Positions 8,505-17,907 of a DNA stretch of 64,000 nt are shown here, one piece after another. The position numbers and the translations under genes were made by a program. The notes below the pieces were generated by a model, which was not told the origin of the DNA, ran no database searches, and saw nothing but the letters and a program-made list of their open reading frames with translations. Within the stretch, counting starts at the first letter, position 1; each line of letters opens with the position of its first letter. Source of the stretch: Bacillus sp. FJAT-49711 (GTDB taxonomy: Bacteria > Bacillota > Bacilli > Bacillales > Bacillaceae_C); the NCBI RefSeq assembly GCF_018343715.1, contig NZ_JAGYPL010000002.1:938364-1002363 (forward strand). Reading direction: 5' to 3'.

Positions 8505-9137
8505 TTATAAAAAAATCCACTTATTTTTGATTGCTAAAACTGCTGCACTTGTTCTATCTTTTACATGTAATTTTTTTAGAATAGATCCAATATGATTTTT
8601 AACCGTTTTACTTGCAATATTTAAATGCTCACTAATACTATCGGTATTTTTTCCGTGGACTATTTGTTCTAATACATCCCATTCTCTTTTTGATAAAAGC
8701 TTCTTTGGTCTCTTAATTTGTTCTTTATAGATTTTTTTATAACTTTGAAATAGATTCGGAACAAATGCTGGGTGAATATATTCAATCCCATTTGATATAC
8801 TATTGATACCAATTTGTATTTCCTTTGTATTCATCCCTTTAAGAAAATATCCATGCACATTCATTTTGAACAATTCTGGAAGATGCTTCACTTCATTTTT
8901 TGATATCCATAATGCAATTATGACATTATGTCCTTGATGTGACTCGATTACTTTACATATGTTGATATTTGAGTTTAATTCCAAGATTAATAGTTCAGGA
9001 AGATTTCCAGCATGTAATGAACGTATTTTCTGTACGGATATATTTTCATCTTTCCCTGATTTAAGAAGATCTATCAAAAATGGCTGGGTATGATTGGGAC
9101 GATTCTCTATATTCTCTTTGTCTAAAACACTCCCCAT
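8505..9137 (-). CDS. LuxR/NarL-type regulator with a degenerate receiver domain
   Basis: A 210-residue DNA-binding protein. The ATG at 9137 is used because the sequence encoding the seven residues before it contains AAAAGGTGA, which is its ribosome binding site. The C-terminal LuxR helix-turn-helix spans about residues 148-205 (LSKREWDVLEQI, then NIASKTVKNHIGSILKKL). The N-terminal half keeps the CheY-like pattern and the conserved lysine (Lys100 in GYFLKG). The phosphoacceptor aspartate, however, is Glu53 in LLILELN, so normal phosphorylation is unlikely. No histidine kinase is nearby. A chemoreceptor gene lies 84 bases upstream on the same strand. Confidence 0.82.
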   Translation of the reverse strand: MGSVLDKENIENRPNHTQPFLIDLLKSGKDENISVQKIRSLHAGNLPELLILELNSNINICKVIESHQGHNVIIALWISKNEVKHLPELFKMNVHGYFLKGMNTKEIQIGINSISNGIEYIHPAFVPNLFQSYKKIYKEQIKRPKKLLSKREWDVLEQIVHGKNTDSISEHLNIASKTVKNHIGSILKKLHVKDRTSAAVLAIKNKWIFL

Positions 9138-9221
9138 TATAGCTTCACCTTTTTTCATATTGAATTCGGTATTTATTATTTGGATTAAGATGTAACTTTG
9201 TTGATTATTACTTCACAAAAA

Positions 9222-10976
9222 TTATAATTGAAATTTATTAACTTGCATGTTTAATTCTTCCGCTAGGGATGCAAGTTCCTCTGCACCTGCAGCGATCTCT
9301 TCCATTGAACTGCTTGACTGTTGAGCTGATGCTGCGGCTTGTTCTACACCAGCAGCTGATTCTTCTGCTACAGCAGCAACTTCTTCAATGGATGCGTTCA
9401 TTACTCCACTGCTTTCCCTTAATTCCTTAAGATTTACGGAGATGTTCTGCACCTTGCCAACCATATCCGTAACGGACTCATTGATATTTGCAAATGTTTG
9501 TCCAGTAAGACTTATTTGATTTGTACCTGCTTCTACTTCAACATAGCTCGATTGTAATGATTGGACTGCTTCTTCCGATCCACTGATAATTCCACTAACT
9601 ATAGTAGTAATTTCATTCACAGAGGTAGATACTTGTTCCGCTAATTTTCGAACTTCCGATGCCACTACAGCAAAACCTTTTCCTTGTTCTCCGGCTCTTG
9701 CGGCCTCAATTGCAGCATTTAAGGATAATAGATTCGTTTGATTAGCAATTTCTTCAATTACTTGAACTAGATGTGAAATTTCTTTTGTTTGACTATTTAA
9801 TCCTTTAACATTTTCAACTGCCAACGTAACTTTTTGGTGGATGTTTTCCATTTGTACGACTGATTGATCCATTAGGATTCGGCCTTCTTCGGTCATTTCT
9901 AATACTTCATCGGATGTTTTGACAACATCCTCTCCGTTGTCGTTCGCTTCTATGATTTTAGCATTAAAATCTTCCATCGTTTCAGTTAGGGACGCTGCAC
10001 TATTAGCTTGAGATTCGGCACCAGATGACAATTCTTGCATAGTTGCTGCGACCTGTTCTCCCCCTTCTTTCACTTCGTTAGCTGATTGAGTAAATTCTTC
10101 ACTTTGGCTAGCGATGGTTTTGGAAGCATACGAAACATTTCTAATCATATCTTTTAAGGCTGCTTGCATTTGGTTCATCGCATCCGCAAGTCGTCCAATT
10201 TCATCTTTAGATTTTACTTTTAAAGCTTCTTGCGTTAAATTTCCTTGAGCTAGGTGTTCCATATGATTCGATACCATATTAATTGGTTTAGCGATATTAC
10301 TTGAGAATAGCCAAATAATTAGAGTACCAAGCAATAACGCCACACCGATAATGATTACCATTAAGTTGAGTATTTCTTGGGCAGGTTTGTTGAAGTCCAT
10401 CATGTAAGTACCGGAAGCAACAACCCATCCCCAATTAGGGTCTAATTTGGAATAGGCTAATTTAGGTTCTATTTGATTTTCCTGACCAGGTAAAGGCCAA
10501 GTATAGTAAGAAAAACCCCCACCTTCTTTTGCACTTTTAATCATTTTCTGAACAAATTTTTCTCCGCTCGAATCTTCACTTTCCCAAGTGTTCTGGCCTT
10601 CAATTGATGGGTGAGCTATATCGACTCCATCCTGACTTAACACAAATAAATATCCATTCTCACCTAAATCAATATTTTGGTTAATAGGGCGGGTTCCGTC
10701 AGCCATTTTTTCACCTAAAATGGCAATCTTTACTTTTTCTTGTGCTTCTTCTAATGAAAGATTTCCTTTTTCTACTTCTTCGTTCATATTTTGAATCATT
10801 AATATAGTCATTTCCACGCTGTTTTTTAAATTTATCTCGCCAAGGTTATCTAAGCTGTCATTGCTTTTTTCATAGGCAAATAATCCACTAACAACCATAG
10901 GGATAGATAAAAGTAGGAAAGACATAACGATCAGTTTTGTTTTTATAGTGGATGATAATAATGTAAATAATTTCAA
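9222..10976 (-). CDS. methyl-accepting chemotaxis protein with periplasm-type Cache domain
   Basis: A 584-residue chemoreceptor. It starts at TTG, supported by GAAGGTG eight bases upstream. It has a transmembrane helix at about 14-34 and an extracellular single Cache domain over about 40-195 ([10 protein letters not shown] and [10 protein letters not shown]). A second helix at 203-225 is followed by a HAMP domain to about 280 and a long cytoplasmic coiled coil. The coil has the strictly conserved signalling tip ([20 protein letters not shown]). Small ligands such as organic acids or sugar-derived acids are typical for this sensor class. Its place among sugar-uptake loci fits a role in attraction to substrates, but the ligand is unknown. 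Confidence 0.95.
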   Translation of the reverse strand: MKLFTLLSSTIKTKLIVMSFLLLSIPMVVSGLFAYEKSNDSLDNLGEINLKNSVEMTILMIQNMNEEVEKGNLSLEEAQEKVKIAILGEKMADGTRPINQNIDLGENGYLFVLSQDGVDIAHPSIEGQNTWESEDSSGEKFVQKMIKSAKEGGGFSYYTWPLPGQENQIEPKLAYSKLDPNWGWVVASGTYMMDFNKPAQEILNLMVIIIGVALLLGTLIIWLFSSNIAKPINMVSNHMEHLAQGNLTQEALKVKSKDEIGRLADAMNQMQAALKDMIRNVSYASKTIASQSEEFTQSANEVKEGGEQVAATMQELSSGAESQANSAASLTETMEDFNAKIIEANDNGEDVVKTSDEVLEMTEEGRILMDQSVVQMENIHQKVTLAVENVKGLNSQTKEISHLVQVIEEIANQTNLLSLNAAIEAARAGEQGKGFAVVASEVRKLAEQVSTSVNEITTIVSGIISGSEEAVQSLQSSYVEVEAGTNQISLTGQTFANINESVTDMVGKVQNISVNLKELRESSGVMNASIEEVAAVAEESAAGVEQAAASAQQSSSSMEEIAAGAEELASLAEELNMQVNKFQL

Positions 10977-11832
10977 TTAAAAACACCTTCTCTTAATATT
11001 TTTCACATGGCAATTATATTAGTGTTCTATTTAATCTTCTTTCATATTAGATTCAAAATCGATAAACATTTTCGAGAAATAAAAACATAACGCTCCTTTC
11101 ATTTTGTTTTACATTCTTAACAAAAAAACAGTAAGGGAACACTAGTAATTGCACTTAAGTTGAAAATACTAATGTTACTGCTTATTACCTAGTACGAAAG
11201 TAATGTTATAACAAATTTTTACCATTTTCAACATATTTTTACTTATTTCGACATATTATTTGAAATTGTTCTAAATTAGGAATATTTCTAGGGAGAAATA
11301 CTATTCAGCCTTTATCGTAATGTAAGATTTTTTAATAAATTGTGTTAGATAATAGATGAAAAGTTCTATTGTGGAATTTAGTTAAATGAATCAATTTCAA
11401 AATTGGTTGTTTAATTGAGGGATATTTTCATATTTACCTTTAAGTAAAAGTTTAAAGTCAATAGTTCGCGTAATATTAACGCAGAGAATTTTTATCATGT
11501 AAAAATAGAATACTGCTTCAAACTGATATAAATACTTAAGAGTGTAGTAAAGAAAATGAATTTCAATATTCCGAAGGCTTATGAAAAAAATCTGAAACAA
11601 AAACGGTGGCCCAAAGATTCTGTAGCGTTGGGTCGTCATGCCGTGTCTTGGGTCTTAAATTTTGACGGTATTGTAACGCTATCAGTGATGATAAATTTGG
11701 CGACAATTTAATGTGAGAGGCTAGGGCGATATTGTAGCAGTTGAGCCGAGTTGTGCATATAATATCGATCTTAATCGGATGCAAGCTGACTACTGTGGGT
11801 GGTTATGAATATGGCCAATGCGATGTAAGCAG

Positions 11833-11851
11833 CTAATTGCCTGGCAATTAG
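11833..11851. repeat. 9-bp palindrome in gene-poor DNA
   Basis: CTAATTGCC and GGCAATTAG form a perfect inverted repeat with a single T between them. It lies 113 bases before a rho-independent terminator in a region without genes. It could be an operator or a hairpin of a small transcript. No second copy was noticed in the window. Confidence 0.4.
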
Positions 11852-11963
11852 TTTTACCTGCAAGCTGTTTATCTGGTATAACAGGTGGTTCGGAATTTGG
11901 GATATTTCATGAGAGAGCTTCAGAAAATGCGGATTTTCAGCGTCCAGAGAATTAAAACTGCTT

Positions 11964-12009
11964 AAAATCCTACTTTCTCAACAATTCATTAAGGAAGTAG
12001 GATTTTTTT
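11964..12009 (+). terminator. rho-independent terminator with no assigned upstream gene
   Basis: AAAATCCTACTT (11964-11975) pairs with AAGTAGGATTTT (11995-12006) and runs into a plus-strand tract of seven T residues (12003-12009). The structure is strong, but no plus-strand gene precedes it within 1 kb. This points to an unrecognised small RNA or a decayed gene between about 11300 and 11960. Confidence 0.65.
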
Positions 12010-12235
12010 CGTTTTTCAATTAAAGCACCCTTGTTATACGGAAATACTAGTTTATTTTCTTTGCTGCTAGATCTGTCTGGCTAAAATAGCAATGCAAGCT
12101 TTTGAAGACGTTTCTGATTAGCAACCAGCTCGATTTCGGAATACAGCATTATGTTCAATAACCAAAGAGCAGTTGACCGCGAGGGCCCACTGCAAAATCT
12201 ATTAGATCTGTTCATGAGCATTTAATATTCTTCCA

Positions 12236-12823
12236 TTAATGAAAAACAATTGAGACAGCACTATATACTAATAACAATGCCATAATAATATTAAAAAATG
12301 GTCGATACTTTGCTAAAAGGTTTTGAAAAATGGAACCAAATAAACTCCAACTTAATGAACTCAATAAACCAACAATCCCTAATAAAAGTGAAAAAATAAA
12401 AAAACTAAAGTAGGTAGTGTAATAGGGCAATATGAAGTTTGAAACTACCGTAATACCATAAAGAATACCTTTTGGGTTTATAAATTGTACGAATGCCCCT
12501 ATTATAAAAAGATTTTTATCACTACGGTCATTTCTTTCATTTTTGATGTCTTTATTGGTAAGTGTTTTATAAGCCAAATACAATATATAACCTACACCTA
12601 AAATGGTTAAAGGCGTTTTTATTATTGGCAAAAGCTTGGCAAGTAAAAGGTTAAAAACACTACACAATAATGCGAGAACAAAGAAACCAAAGGCAACACC
12701 TATACAAAATTTAATTGTTTTTTTAAATCCATAATTATTTGCAAACGACATTGCCATAAAATTATTTGGGCCTGGGGTAAAACTGCTAACAAAAACAAAC
12801 AACAAGAATGATAAAAAAGGCAC
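12236..12823 (-). CDS. LysE/RhtB-family amino-acid exporter
   Basis: A 195-residue membrane protein with about six hydrophobic helices, of the size normal for LysE-type translocators that export amino acids or related metabolites. The signature near the N-terminus is FTPGPNNFMAMSFANNYG (residues about 15-32), which matches the family's GPGP-like motif. The GTG start at 12823 is preceded by GGAAGGAAG. It is divergent from an XRE-cupin regulator whose intergenic region carries an inverted repeat. That arrangement is common for exporter and regulator pairs. The exported compound is unknown. Confidence 0.88.
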   Translation of the reverse strand: MPFLSFLLFVFVSSFTPGPNNFMAMSFANNYGFKKTIKFCIGVAFGFFVLALLCSVFNLLLAKLLPIIKTPLTILGVGYILYLAYKTLTNKDIKNERNDRSDKNLFIIGAFVQFINPKGILYGITVVSNFILPYYTTYFSFFIFSLLLGIVGLLSSLSWSLFGSIFQNLLAKYRPFFNIIMALLLVYSAVSIVFH

Positions 12824-12845
12824 TGTTGAAACTTCCTTCCGTTTG

Positions 12846-12880
12846 TATGTTATAATGTCTGAAATGAGTGGTATAACATA
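12846..12880. promoter_or_regulatory. probable operator between divergent exporter and XRE-cupin genes
   Basis: Two perfect 9-base half sites, TATGTTATA (12846-12854) and TATAACATA (12872-12880), are arranged as an inverted repeat in the 114-bp divergent intergenic region. The left arm overlaps a TATAAT-like sequence (12851-12856). The cupin-type XRE regulator encoded 58 bases away is the obvious candidate to bind here and control both genes. Binding is inferred. Confidence 0.5.
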
Positions 12881-12937
12881 TTTACGTTGTATTTTATAGT
12901 ATGGGCGTTATATTGTAAATTCAATTGAGGTGATTTT

Positions 12938-13495
12938 ATGGAAGAAATTCAAATAATTTTGGCGAGAAATTTAAAATCTATCAGAGAGAAAGAGAAACTA
13001 AGTTTAGAGAAAGTCTCTGAACTAAGTGGTGTCAGTAAAGCTATGATAGGGCAAATTGAAAGGGGAGAATCTAGTCCTACTATTAATACCATTTGGAAAA
13101 TTGCTAATGGATTAAAGATCTCCTTTACTTCGCTAATTAACGAACCTCAACCCGATGCTAAAGTCGTTTTACAAAATGAGATAAAAGTATTGTCTGAAGA
13201 CAATGGAAGATACAGGGTTTCTCCTATATTTACTTTTCAAGAAGACAAACGATTTGAAGTATACTCTGTTCATATTGAACCAGAAGGAAAAGTAAATTCA
13301 GTTGGGCATAGAGGGGGAGCTGAGGAATTTATTACTGTTTTTGATGGTGAAGTTACCATTACCGTAAACGAATACAAGTATAATTTGAAAAACGGTGATT
13401 CAATAAGATTTAAGGCTGATAGGCCACACACATACTATAATTCTGGGGAAGTATTAGCTCGTCTAAGTATGACAATATATTACCCAAATATATAA
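12938..13495 (+). CDS. XRE-family regulator with C-terminal cupin domain
   Basis: A 185-residue cytoplasmic transcription regulator. Residues of about 6-62 are an XRE helix-turn-helix (LSLEKVSELSGVSKAMIGQI, then ESSPTINTIWKIANGL). Residues of about 105-180 are a cupin sensor domain (EEFITVFDGEVTITVN and DSIRFKADRPHTYYN). Such proteins usually sense a small metabolite and control a neighbouring exporter or catabolic gene. Here the divergent LysE-type exporter is the likely target, through the inverted repeat at 12846-12880. The ATG follows GAGGTG with normal spacing. Confidence 0.92.
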   Translation: MEEIQIILARNLKSIREKEKLSLEKVSELSGVSKAMIGQIERGESSPTINTIWKIANGLKISFTSLINEPQPDAKVVLQNEIKVLSEDNGRYRVSPIFTFQEDKRFEVYSVHIEPEGKVNSVGHRGGAEEFITVFDGEVTITVNEYKYNLKNGDSIRFKADRPHTYYNSGEVLARLSMTIYYPNI

Positions 13496-13583
13496 CAATA
13501 GAGGATAGTAACGCGTTATTAAGCAGCCAATATATTATATTTGATATCGATGAAAACCTATAAAGAAAAGAACATAGTAATGA

Positions 13584-13724
13584 ATAAGAACAGATGGTGC
13601 GACTGCTTATAACTGGGATGATATTTTAGAAAAAGTTTTAGATGAAAGTGAAATCCAACTTAAAATAAACATCGCAGATTTATTGGTTTTTCAAACTTTA
13701 ATGGGCCGTACCCTTTTCAATTGA
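13584..13724 (+). pseudogene. possible gene remnant, unrecognised
   Basis: A 46-codon frame with no usable start codon or ribosome binding site ends at TGA 13722-13724. It encodes a protein-like stretch (GATAYNWDDILEKVLDESEI, later ADLLVFQTLMGRTLFN). Three stop codons lie immediately before it. The composition looks like a real C-terminal end, but I cannot assign a family. It could be the tail of a deleted gene or a chance frame. Confidence 0.3.
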
Positions 13725-13736
13725 AGGAAAATAATA

Positions 13737-13787
13737 TAGTAAAGGAACGAAGCTTTCTAATAAGTTTCGTTCCTTTACTAATCTTTT
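13737..13787. terminator. bidirectional terminator at the end of the amino-sugar importer operon
   Basis: TAGTAAAGGAACGAA (13737-13751) and TTCGTTCCTTTACTA (13766-13780) form a 15-bp stem with a 14-base loop. T-rich sequence follows on the plus side (ATCTTTTTC) and also on the minus side (TATTATTTTCC). It lies about 10 bases beyond the minus-strand stop codon at 13791, so its main job is to end that operon. Confidence 0.8.
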
Positions 13788-13790
13788 TCT

Positions 13791-14618
13791 CTATCCCTTT
13801 ATTCCCGTCATCACCAGTCCTTCAACAAAGCGGCGCTGGAAGATAAGGAATACGATAAACACAGGTACCATGATTAAAACAGCGGCGGACATAACTACAT
13901 TAAAATTAGTTGTGTTTTGGCTGTTAAAAAACACTAAAGCTAATGGTACAGTCATTTTAGTCTCCTCATTTAATACGATTAGAGGCCAAATGTAATTGTT
14001 CCACGAACTCATAAAAGTAAAAATCCCGAGTGCCGACAAAACTGGCGTGATTTGCGGAATAATGAGCGAACGAAAAGTCCGAAACTCCGATGCACCATCC
14101 ACCCTAGCTGACTCGATAATATCGCGCGGAATCCCCTCGATAAACTGCTTGCATAAAAATATTCCGAATGCGCTTGTTAAATAAGGAATGATAATGGCAT
14201 GGATATTATTGATTAGGTTAAGTTTCGAGATGATTAGATAGGTGGGAATCATAATAATTTGAAATGGAATCATCATCGTAGCTAAGATGGCAACAAAGAT
14301 AATCCGCTTCCCTCGAAAACGAAAACTAGCAAAAACATACCCTGCCAACGCACTGGAAAATAACGTTCCTAAACATACTAGCACGGCAGCATACAAACTG
14401 TTAAAGAACCAGCGAATAAATGGAGCATCGTTGATTACCTTCTCATAACCGGAAAATGTCGGGTTTGCCGGTAACAGTGATGGTTTACTTTGAATAATCT
14501 CCATATTGCTTTTTAAAGAAGATAACACCATCCACAAATAGGGCATAAACATGATAAACGATGCAACCGATAGGAAAATGATTAATACAATATAGGTTAC
14601 TGATAGTTTCTTTCTCAT
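13791..14618 (-). CDS. sugar ABC transporter permease, MalG type
   Basis: A 275-residue inner-membrane subunit with six predicted helices. The ATPase-docking loop reads ESARVDGASEFRTFRSLIIP, the EAA-loop form seen in MalG-type permeases. The ATG at 14618 follows AAGGGGGA. It is the last gene of the minus-strand operon that runs from the ROK kinase at 20226 down to the terminator at 13737. A 162-bp gap with a hairpin separates it from the MalF-type gene. Confidence 0.93.
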   Translation of the reverse strand: MRKKLSVTYIVLIIFLSVASFIMFMPYLWMVLSSLKSNMEIIQSKPSLLPANPTFSGYEKVINDAPFIRWFFNSLYAAVLVCLGTLFSSALAGYVFASFRFRGKRIIFVAILATMMIPFQIIMIPTYLIISKLNLINNIHAIIIPYLTSAFGIFLCKQFIEGIPRDIIESARVDGASEFRTFRSLIIPQITPVLSALGIFTFMSSWNNYIWPLIVLNEETKMTVPLALVFFNSQNTTNFNVVMSAAVLIMVPVFIVFLIFQRRFVEGLVMTGIKG

Positions 14619-14725
14619 TGAAATCCCCCTTGTATAGTAGTCGTAAGGGCTCTTTCTAGAACAATTTCCAATGATCTTAATTCATAAAATTCGCTCTAGA
14701 TTTATACAGAATAGGAAAAATATTA

Positions 14726-14755
14726 GGCGCTGTATTTTTTCACTCATACAGCACC
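14726..14755 (-). terminator. hairpin between the two permease genes (possible attenuator)
   Basis: GGCGCTGTAT (14726-14735) and ATACAGCACC (14746-14755) form a 10-bp stem with one G-U pair. On the minus strand it is followed by TAATATTTTTCC. It lies inside the operon between the MalF-type and MalG-type permease genes. It may cause partial termination or protect the upstream mRNA. The T-tract is only moderate. Confidence 0.45.
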
Positions 14756-14780
14756 GTATTGATATTTTTTAAAAATTTCT

Positions 14781-15683
14781 CTAATATTCCCAATTAGTAC
14801 GGCCTACACGCAACTGGATAACGGTAATGACCAAGATGATAATCAACAATACAAAGGCCATTGCAGAAGCATAACCCATATTGGCATAAGTAAACGCCTG
14901 GTCATATATTTCTAAGGAAAGGACTCTGGTTGAGTTCATTGGGCCACCGCTTGTCATGATTTGAAACTGGTCAAACATTTGAAAATAGGCAATTGTCGTC
15001 ATAATGAATACAAATAGCGATGTACGACTAAGTAGCGGCAAAGTGATATAGCGGAAAGCTCCCCATTTCCCAACTCCATCCAACTCTGCAGCTTCGTAGA
15101 AAGAGGAAGGAATTGCGTCCAAGCCTGCCATAAAAATAATCAAATTATATCCAATATCTGCCCATAGAGTCATGATAATGATAGATATCAGGGCAACATT
15201 TGGATCTGTTAACCAGTTAATCCCTTCAAAACCAAGCATGTTTAATATCATGTTTAACAATCCTGCTTGCGGATTAAAGATAGAAGCCCATACAATCGCT
15301 GATCCGGCCAACGGCGCAATACATGGTAAAAAGAAAAAGGTGCGGAATGTATTTTTTAAACCGCGATGCTTCACTTTATTGATACAGACAGCAAGGAACA
15401 GGGTGAAAATGATATTCAAAGGTATTGCTACTAGAACAAAAATCGTCGTGTTCAATAGTGCTTCACGGAAAATCTCATTTTGAAATAGCTTCACGAAATT
15501 ATCTAAACCAATAAAATTAGATGATGCATTTAGCGGAGTATAGTCAAAAAACATTAACCATGTTCCGGCAAATATGGGAATGATCTGAAAAATGATATAT
15601 AACGTTAAGATTGGGAGAAGTGAAAGGAAGACAAACCTTCTCTCATGTATTTTTTGGTTAGATAATAAACCTTTTTTATTCAT
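14781..15683 (-). CDS. sugar ABC transporter permease, MalF type
   Basis: A 300-residue membrane subunit with about six helices. The EAA loop reads YEAAELDGVGKWGAFRYITL. The ATG at 15683 follows an excellent GAGGAGGT ribosome binding site. It lies 68 bases downstream of the binding-protein gene. With that protein and the MalG-type subunit it forms a CUT1-type importer that lacks its own ATPase. Confidence 0.93.
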   Translation of the reverse strand: MNKKGLLSNQKIHERRFVFLSLLPILTLYIIFQIIPIFAGTWLMFFDYTPLNASSNFIGLDNFVKLFQNEIFREALLNTTIFVLVAIPLNIIFTLFLAVCINKVKHRGLKNTFRTFFFLPCIAPLAGSAIVWASIFNPQAGLLNMILNMLGFEGINWLTDPNVALISIIIMTLWADIGYNLIIFMAGLDAIPSSFYEAAELDGVGKWGAFRYITLPLLSRTSLFVFIMTTIAYFQMFDQFQIMTSGGPMNSTRVLSLEIYDQAFTYANMGYASAMAFVLLIIILVITVIQLRVGRTNWEY

Positions 15684-15751
15684 GGTTTACCTCCTCGTAA
15701 CACAAATCAATCTAAAGCCTTCATCGCTTGATATTTCATATTAGTATCAAT

Positions 15752-17092
15752 TTACTTGCTCTGAAGCATTTGATTGATTTCATTCTCTATTTGTTTAAGT
15801 CCATCTTCCACGGATACATTCCCTCTAACCATTGCTTGGAAATTGTCTAAAACTGTTTTAAACCAGAAAGAATCATCCTTCATCCTTCCTATGGTTCTAC
15901 CATTTTCTAGCGCATCAAGGGCTGTCTGCATAATAGGCACTTCTTCTCTAAAACTAGCATCATGTGCTACTGATTTTAAAGCTGGAACTGTAAATGTAGA
16001 GATGTTCCATTGCTTGGATCGTTCTTTATCAGCCATGAAGTTAACAAAGGTCCACGCTTCGTCAGGATGTTTTGTATAACTAGAAACGACCTCGCCCCAA
16101 CCAGATTTGGCAGCAAAATATGCGGGATTCGCAGCATCAAACGAAGGTAAAGGAACGTAATCGTATTTATCCTCACTAACGTTCAGTTCTTCTGCCCCTG
16201 CTGGAATGGCCCATGGCCCAATAATCGTCATGGCCGATTCACCTTTGAAGAAAGTCATATACGTTTCGGCACCAGGCACATCGAGTAGATTTAAATCAGT
16301 AACCTGGTCTTCTTTTACTAAGTTAACGAGTTCAGTCATCGCATTTACAGCTTCCGGTGAGGTGAAGTTTACCTTGTTATCACCGTCCCAATATTCGCCG
16401 CCTTGTTGAAGGATCATGGCTAAAAACTGATAATTCACCGAGTCGCGTGAAATAAAGTCGAAACCTCTAACCGCTATATTATTTCCGTTTTTTACTGTCA
16501 ATTTACGAGCTGCTTCCTTTAATTCCTCCCATGTTTGTGGATAATCTAGCCCAGCGTTAGCAAACATTTCTTTGGAGACAAGCATTGCACCGGCTTCGAT
16601 ACTGGATTCCCGAGGGATTCCATACACCTTATCATCATGCTTATAGAATCCTAAAGCGACGTCGAAAACGTCGTTTATTAATTCATCATTTGTAACAGGC
16701 AGTAGATGCCCATTGCTGGAATACTCAGGCACCCATGAACCAAACATTTGTACAATATCTGGTGTGTTTTTGGAAGCAAACGCCGCACGCAGCTTTTGAA
16801 TAATAGCATCCCACGGGAATATTTCCATATTAATTTTAATATTCGGATGCTGTTCCTCAAATTCTTCAATCATAGCCTTGTTAGCTTCATTAAAAGCTGG
16901 GCTCTGATGGACCCACCAGGTAAGGGTTACTTCTTCCTTACTATCGCCATTACTACTATTACTGCCGCTGTTATTATCACTGTTGCTGCTACCGCTGTTG
17001 CTGCTTCCGGAACATGCGCTCATAAACACCATTACTAAAATTAGCGAGATAGAGACAAATAGCCTTGAAAAAGACTTGTTTCCTGCTCTCAA
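15752..17092 (-). CDS. sugar ABC transporter substrate-binding lipoprotein
   Basis: A 446-residue lipoprotein. The TTG at 17092 is chosen because AAAGGAG lies eight bases upstream; a longer frame would include that site as coding sequence. The signal peptide ends in the lipobox MSAC, followed by a Ser/Asn/Gly-rich linker of about 25 residues. The mature protein opens with VTLTWWVHQSP, typical of family-1 oligosaccharide-binding proteins. It starts 13 bases after the NagB-type gene in an operon with a GH4 glycosidase and ROK kinase. An amino-sugar glycoside is therefore a reasonable, unproven ligand. Confidence 0.9.
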   Translation of the reverse strand: MRAGNKSFSRLFVSISLILVMVFMSACSGSSNSGSSNSDNNSGSNSSNGDSKEEVTLTWWVHQSPAFNEANKAMIEEFEEQHPNIKINMEIFPWDAIIQKLRAAFASKNTPDIVQMFGSWVPEYSSNGHLLPVTNDELINDVFDVALGFYKHDDKVYGIPRESSIEAGAMLVSKEMFANAGLDYPQTWEELKEAARKLTVKNGNNIAVRGFDFISRDSVNYQFLAMILQQGGEYWDGDNKVNFTSPEAVNAMTELVNLVKEDQVTDLNLLDVPGAETYMTFFKGESAMTIIGPWAIPAGAEELNVSEDKYDYVPLPSFDAANPAYFAAKSGWGEVVSSYTKHPDEAWTFVNFMADKERSKQWNISTFTVPALKSVAHDASFREEVPIMQTALDALENGRTIGRMKDDSFWFKTVLDNFQAMVRGNVSVEDGLKQIENEINQMLQSK

Positions 17093-17105
17093 TTTGCACA
17101 CTCCT

Positions 17106-17852
17106 TTAAATTTGGATTTGTTTTGGATCAAAATGACTGGCTGCGTCTGCATCCACTACAACTGTGAGATGCGGATGCAATTGCAGCACTGATGCAGGTA
17201 CACGCTCCGTAACCGGACCGAAAAGTGCCTGCTTCATAATATCTGCCTTGTGCATGCCTTTGGCGATTAAGAGAATCTGTTTTGCGTGCATAATATTACG
17301 AATACCCATTGTGATTCCCTGGGCTGGAACATTATCAGCAGAACCGAATAGCTCTGTTTTCGCCTTTACAGTGGACATAGAAATTTCAGCGATTCGCATC
17401 GTCGTGCCAAACGGTGTGCCAGGTTCGTTAAAAGCAATGTGGCCATTTTCACCAATACTAAGTATCTGAAGATCGATTCCTCCTAACTGCGTTATTTTTT
17501 TTTCATAATCTTCACACTCTTTTTTAGGTGACTCTGCTAATCCATCGGGAACGAACGTATTTTTCATATTAATATTTATTTGTTTCAAAAAATCTTGATT
17601 AATCCTAGCGCGGCAGCTTGTCGGATCATTTGATGCCAAACCTACATACTCATCAAGATTAAACGTAGATACTTGGGAATAATCGATACCCGCGTTAAGG
17701 TGTAATTGTACCAATTCACGGTGCAATCCTTCGGTGGTATTCCCTGTGGCCAACCCGATGACAAGATTTGGTTTGGTGATGACCATTCTGCTTACAACTA
17801 CTGCAGCAAAACGATCAACTTCCGCGGGAAGAGTCTTCATATGAATGATCAA
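17106..17852 (-). CDS. nagB: glucosamine-6-phosphate deaminase
   Basis: A 248-residue enzyme that would convert glucosamine 6-phosphate to fructose 6-phosphate and ammonia in the cytoplasm. The catalytic landmarks of NagB are visible: FNLDEYVGL with Asp67, and GENGHIAFNEPG at 134-145 with His138. The phosphate-binding GLATGNT lies near residues 33-39. TTG at 17852 is supported by GGAGG nine bases upstream. It lies in an operon with a ROK kinase, a GH4 glycosidase and an ABC importer. This gives a full route from an imported amino-sugar glycoside to glycolysis. It lacks the C-terminal extension of the allosteric E. coli enzyme. Confidence 0.88.
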   Translation of the reverse strand: MIIHMKTLPAEVDRFAAVVVSRMVITKPNLVIGLATGNTTEGLHRELVQLHLNAGIDYSQVSTFNLDEYVGLASNDPTSCRARINQDFLKQININMKNTFVPDGLAESPKKECEDYEKKITQLGGIDLQILSIGENGHIAFNEPGTPFGTTMRIAEISMSTVKAKTELFGSADNVPAQGITMGIRNIMHAKQILLIAKGMHKADIMKQALFGPVTERVPASVLQLHPHLTVVVDADAASHFDPKQIQI

Positions 17853-17907
17853 TAGCCTTTACCTCCGTTTTGTATTTTTCAAATATGTGCTAGTATGGTG
17901 ATCTTTA

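Larger units (their letters stand above)
10977..12235. other. long intergenic region without a convincing gene
   Basis: These 1,259 bases contain no gene with start, ribosome binding site and recognisable product. A 51-codon plus-strand frame at 11556-11711 (begins MNFNIPKAYEKNLKQKRWPK) lacks a ribosome binding site. A minus-strand frame from about 12153 to 11978 (begins MLYSEIELVANQKRLQKLAL) is open except for one TAG. Either could be a decayed gene. A palindrome at 11833-11851 and a strong plus-strand terminator at 11964-12009 suggest that something transcribed, perhaps a small RNA or a pseudogene, once lay upstream of 11964. Confidence 0.4.

Noticed and set aside
11397-11784. Two minus-strand open frames of 80 and 73 codons in the long intergenic region
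   Set aside because: They overlap each other, have no ribosome binding sites, low-complexity composition and no recognisable motif.
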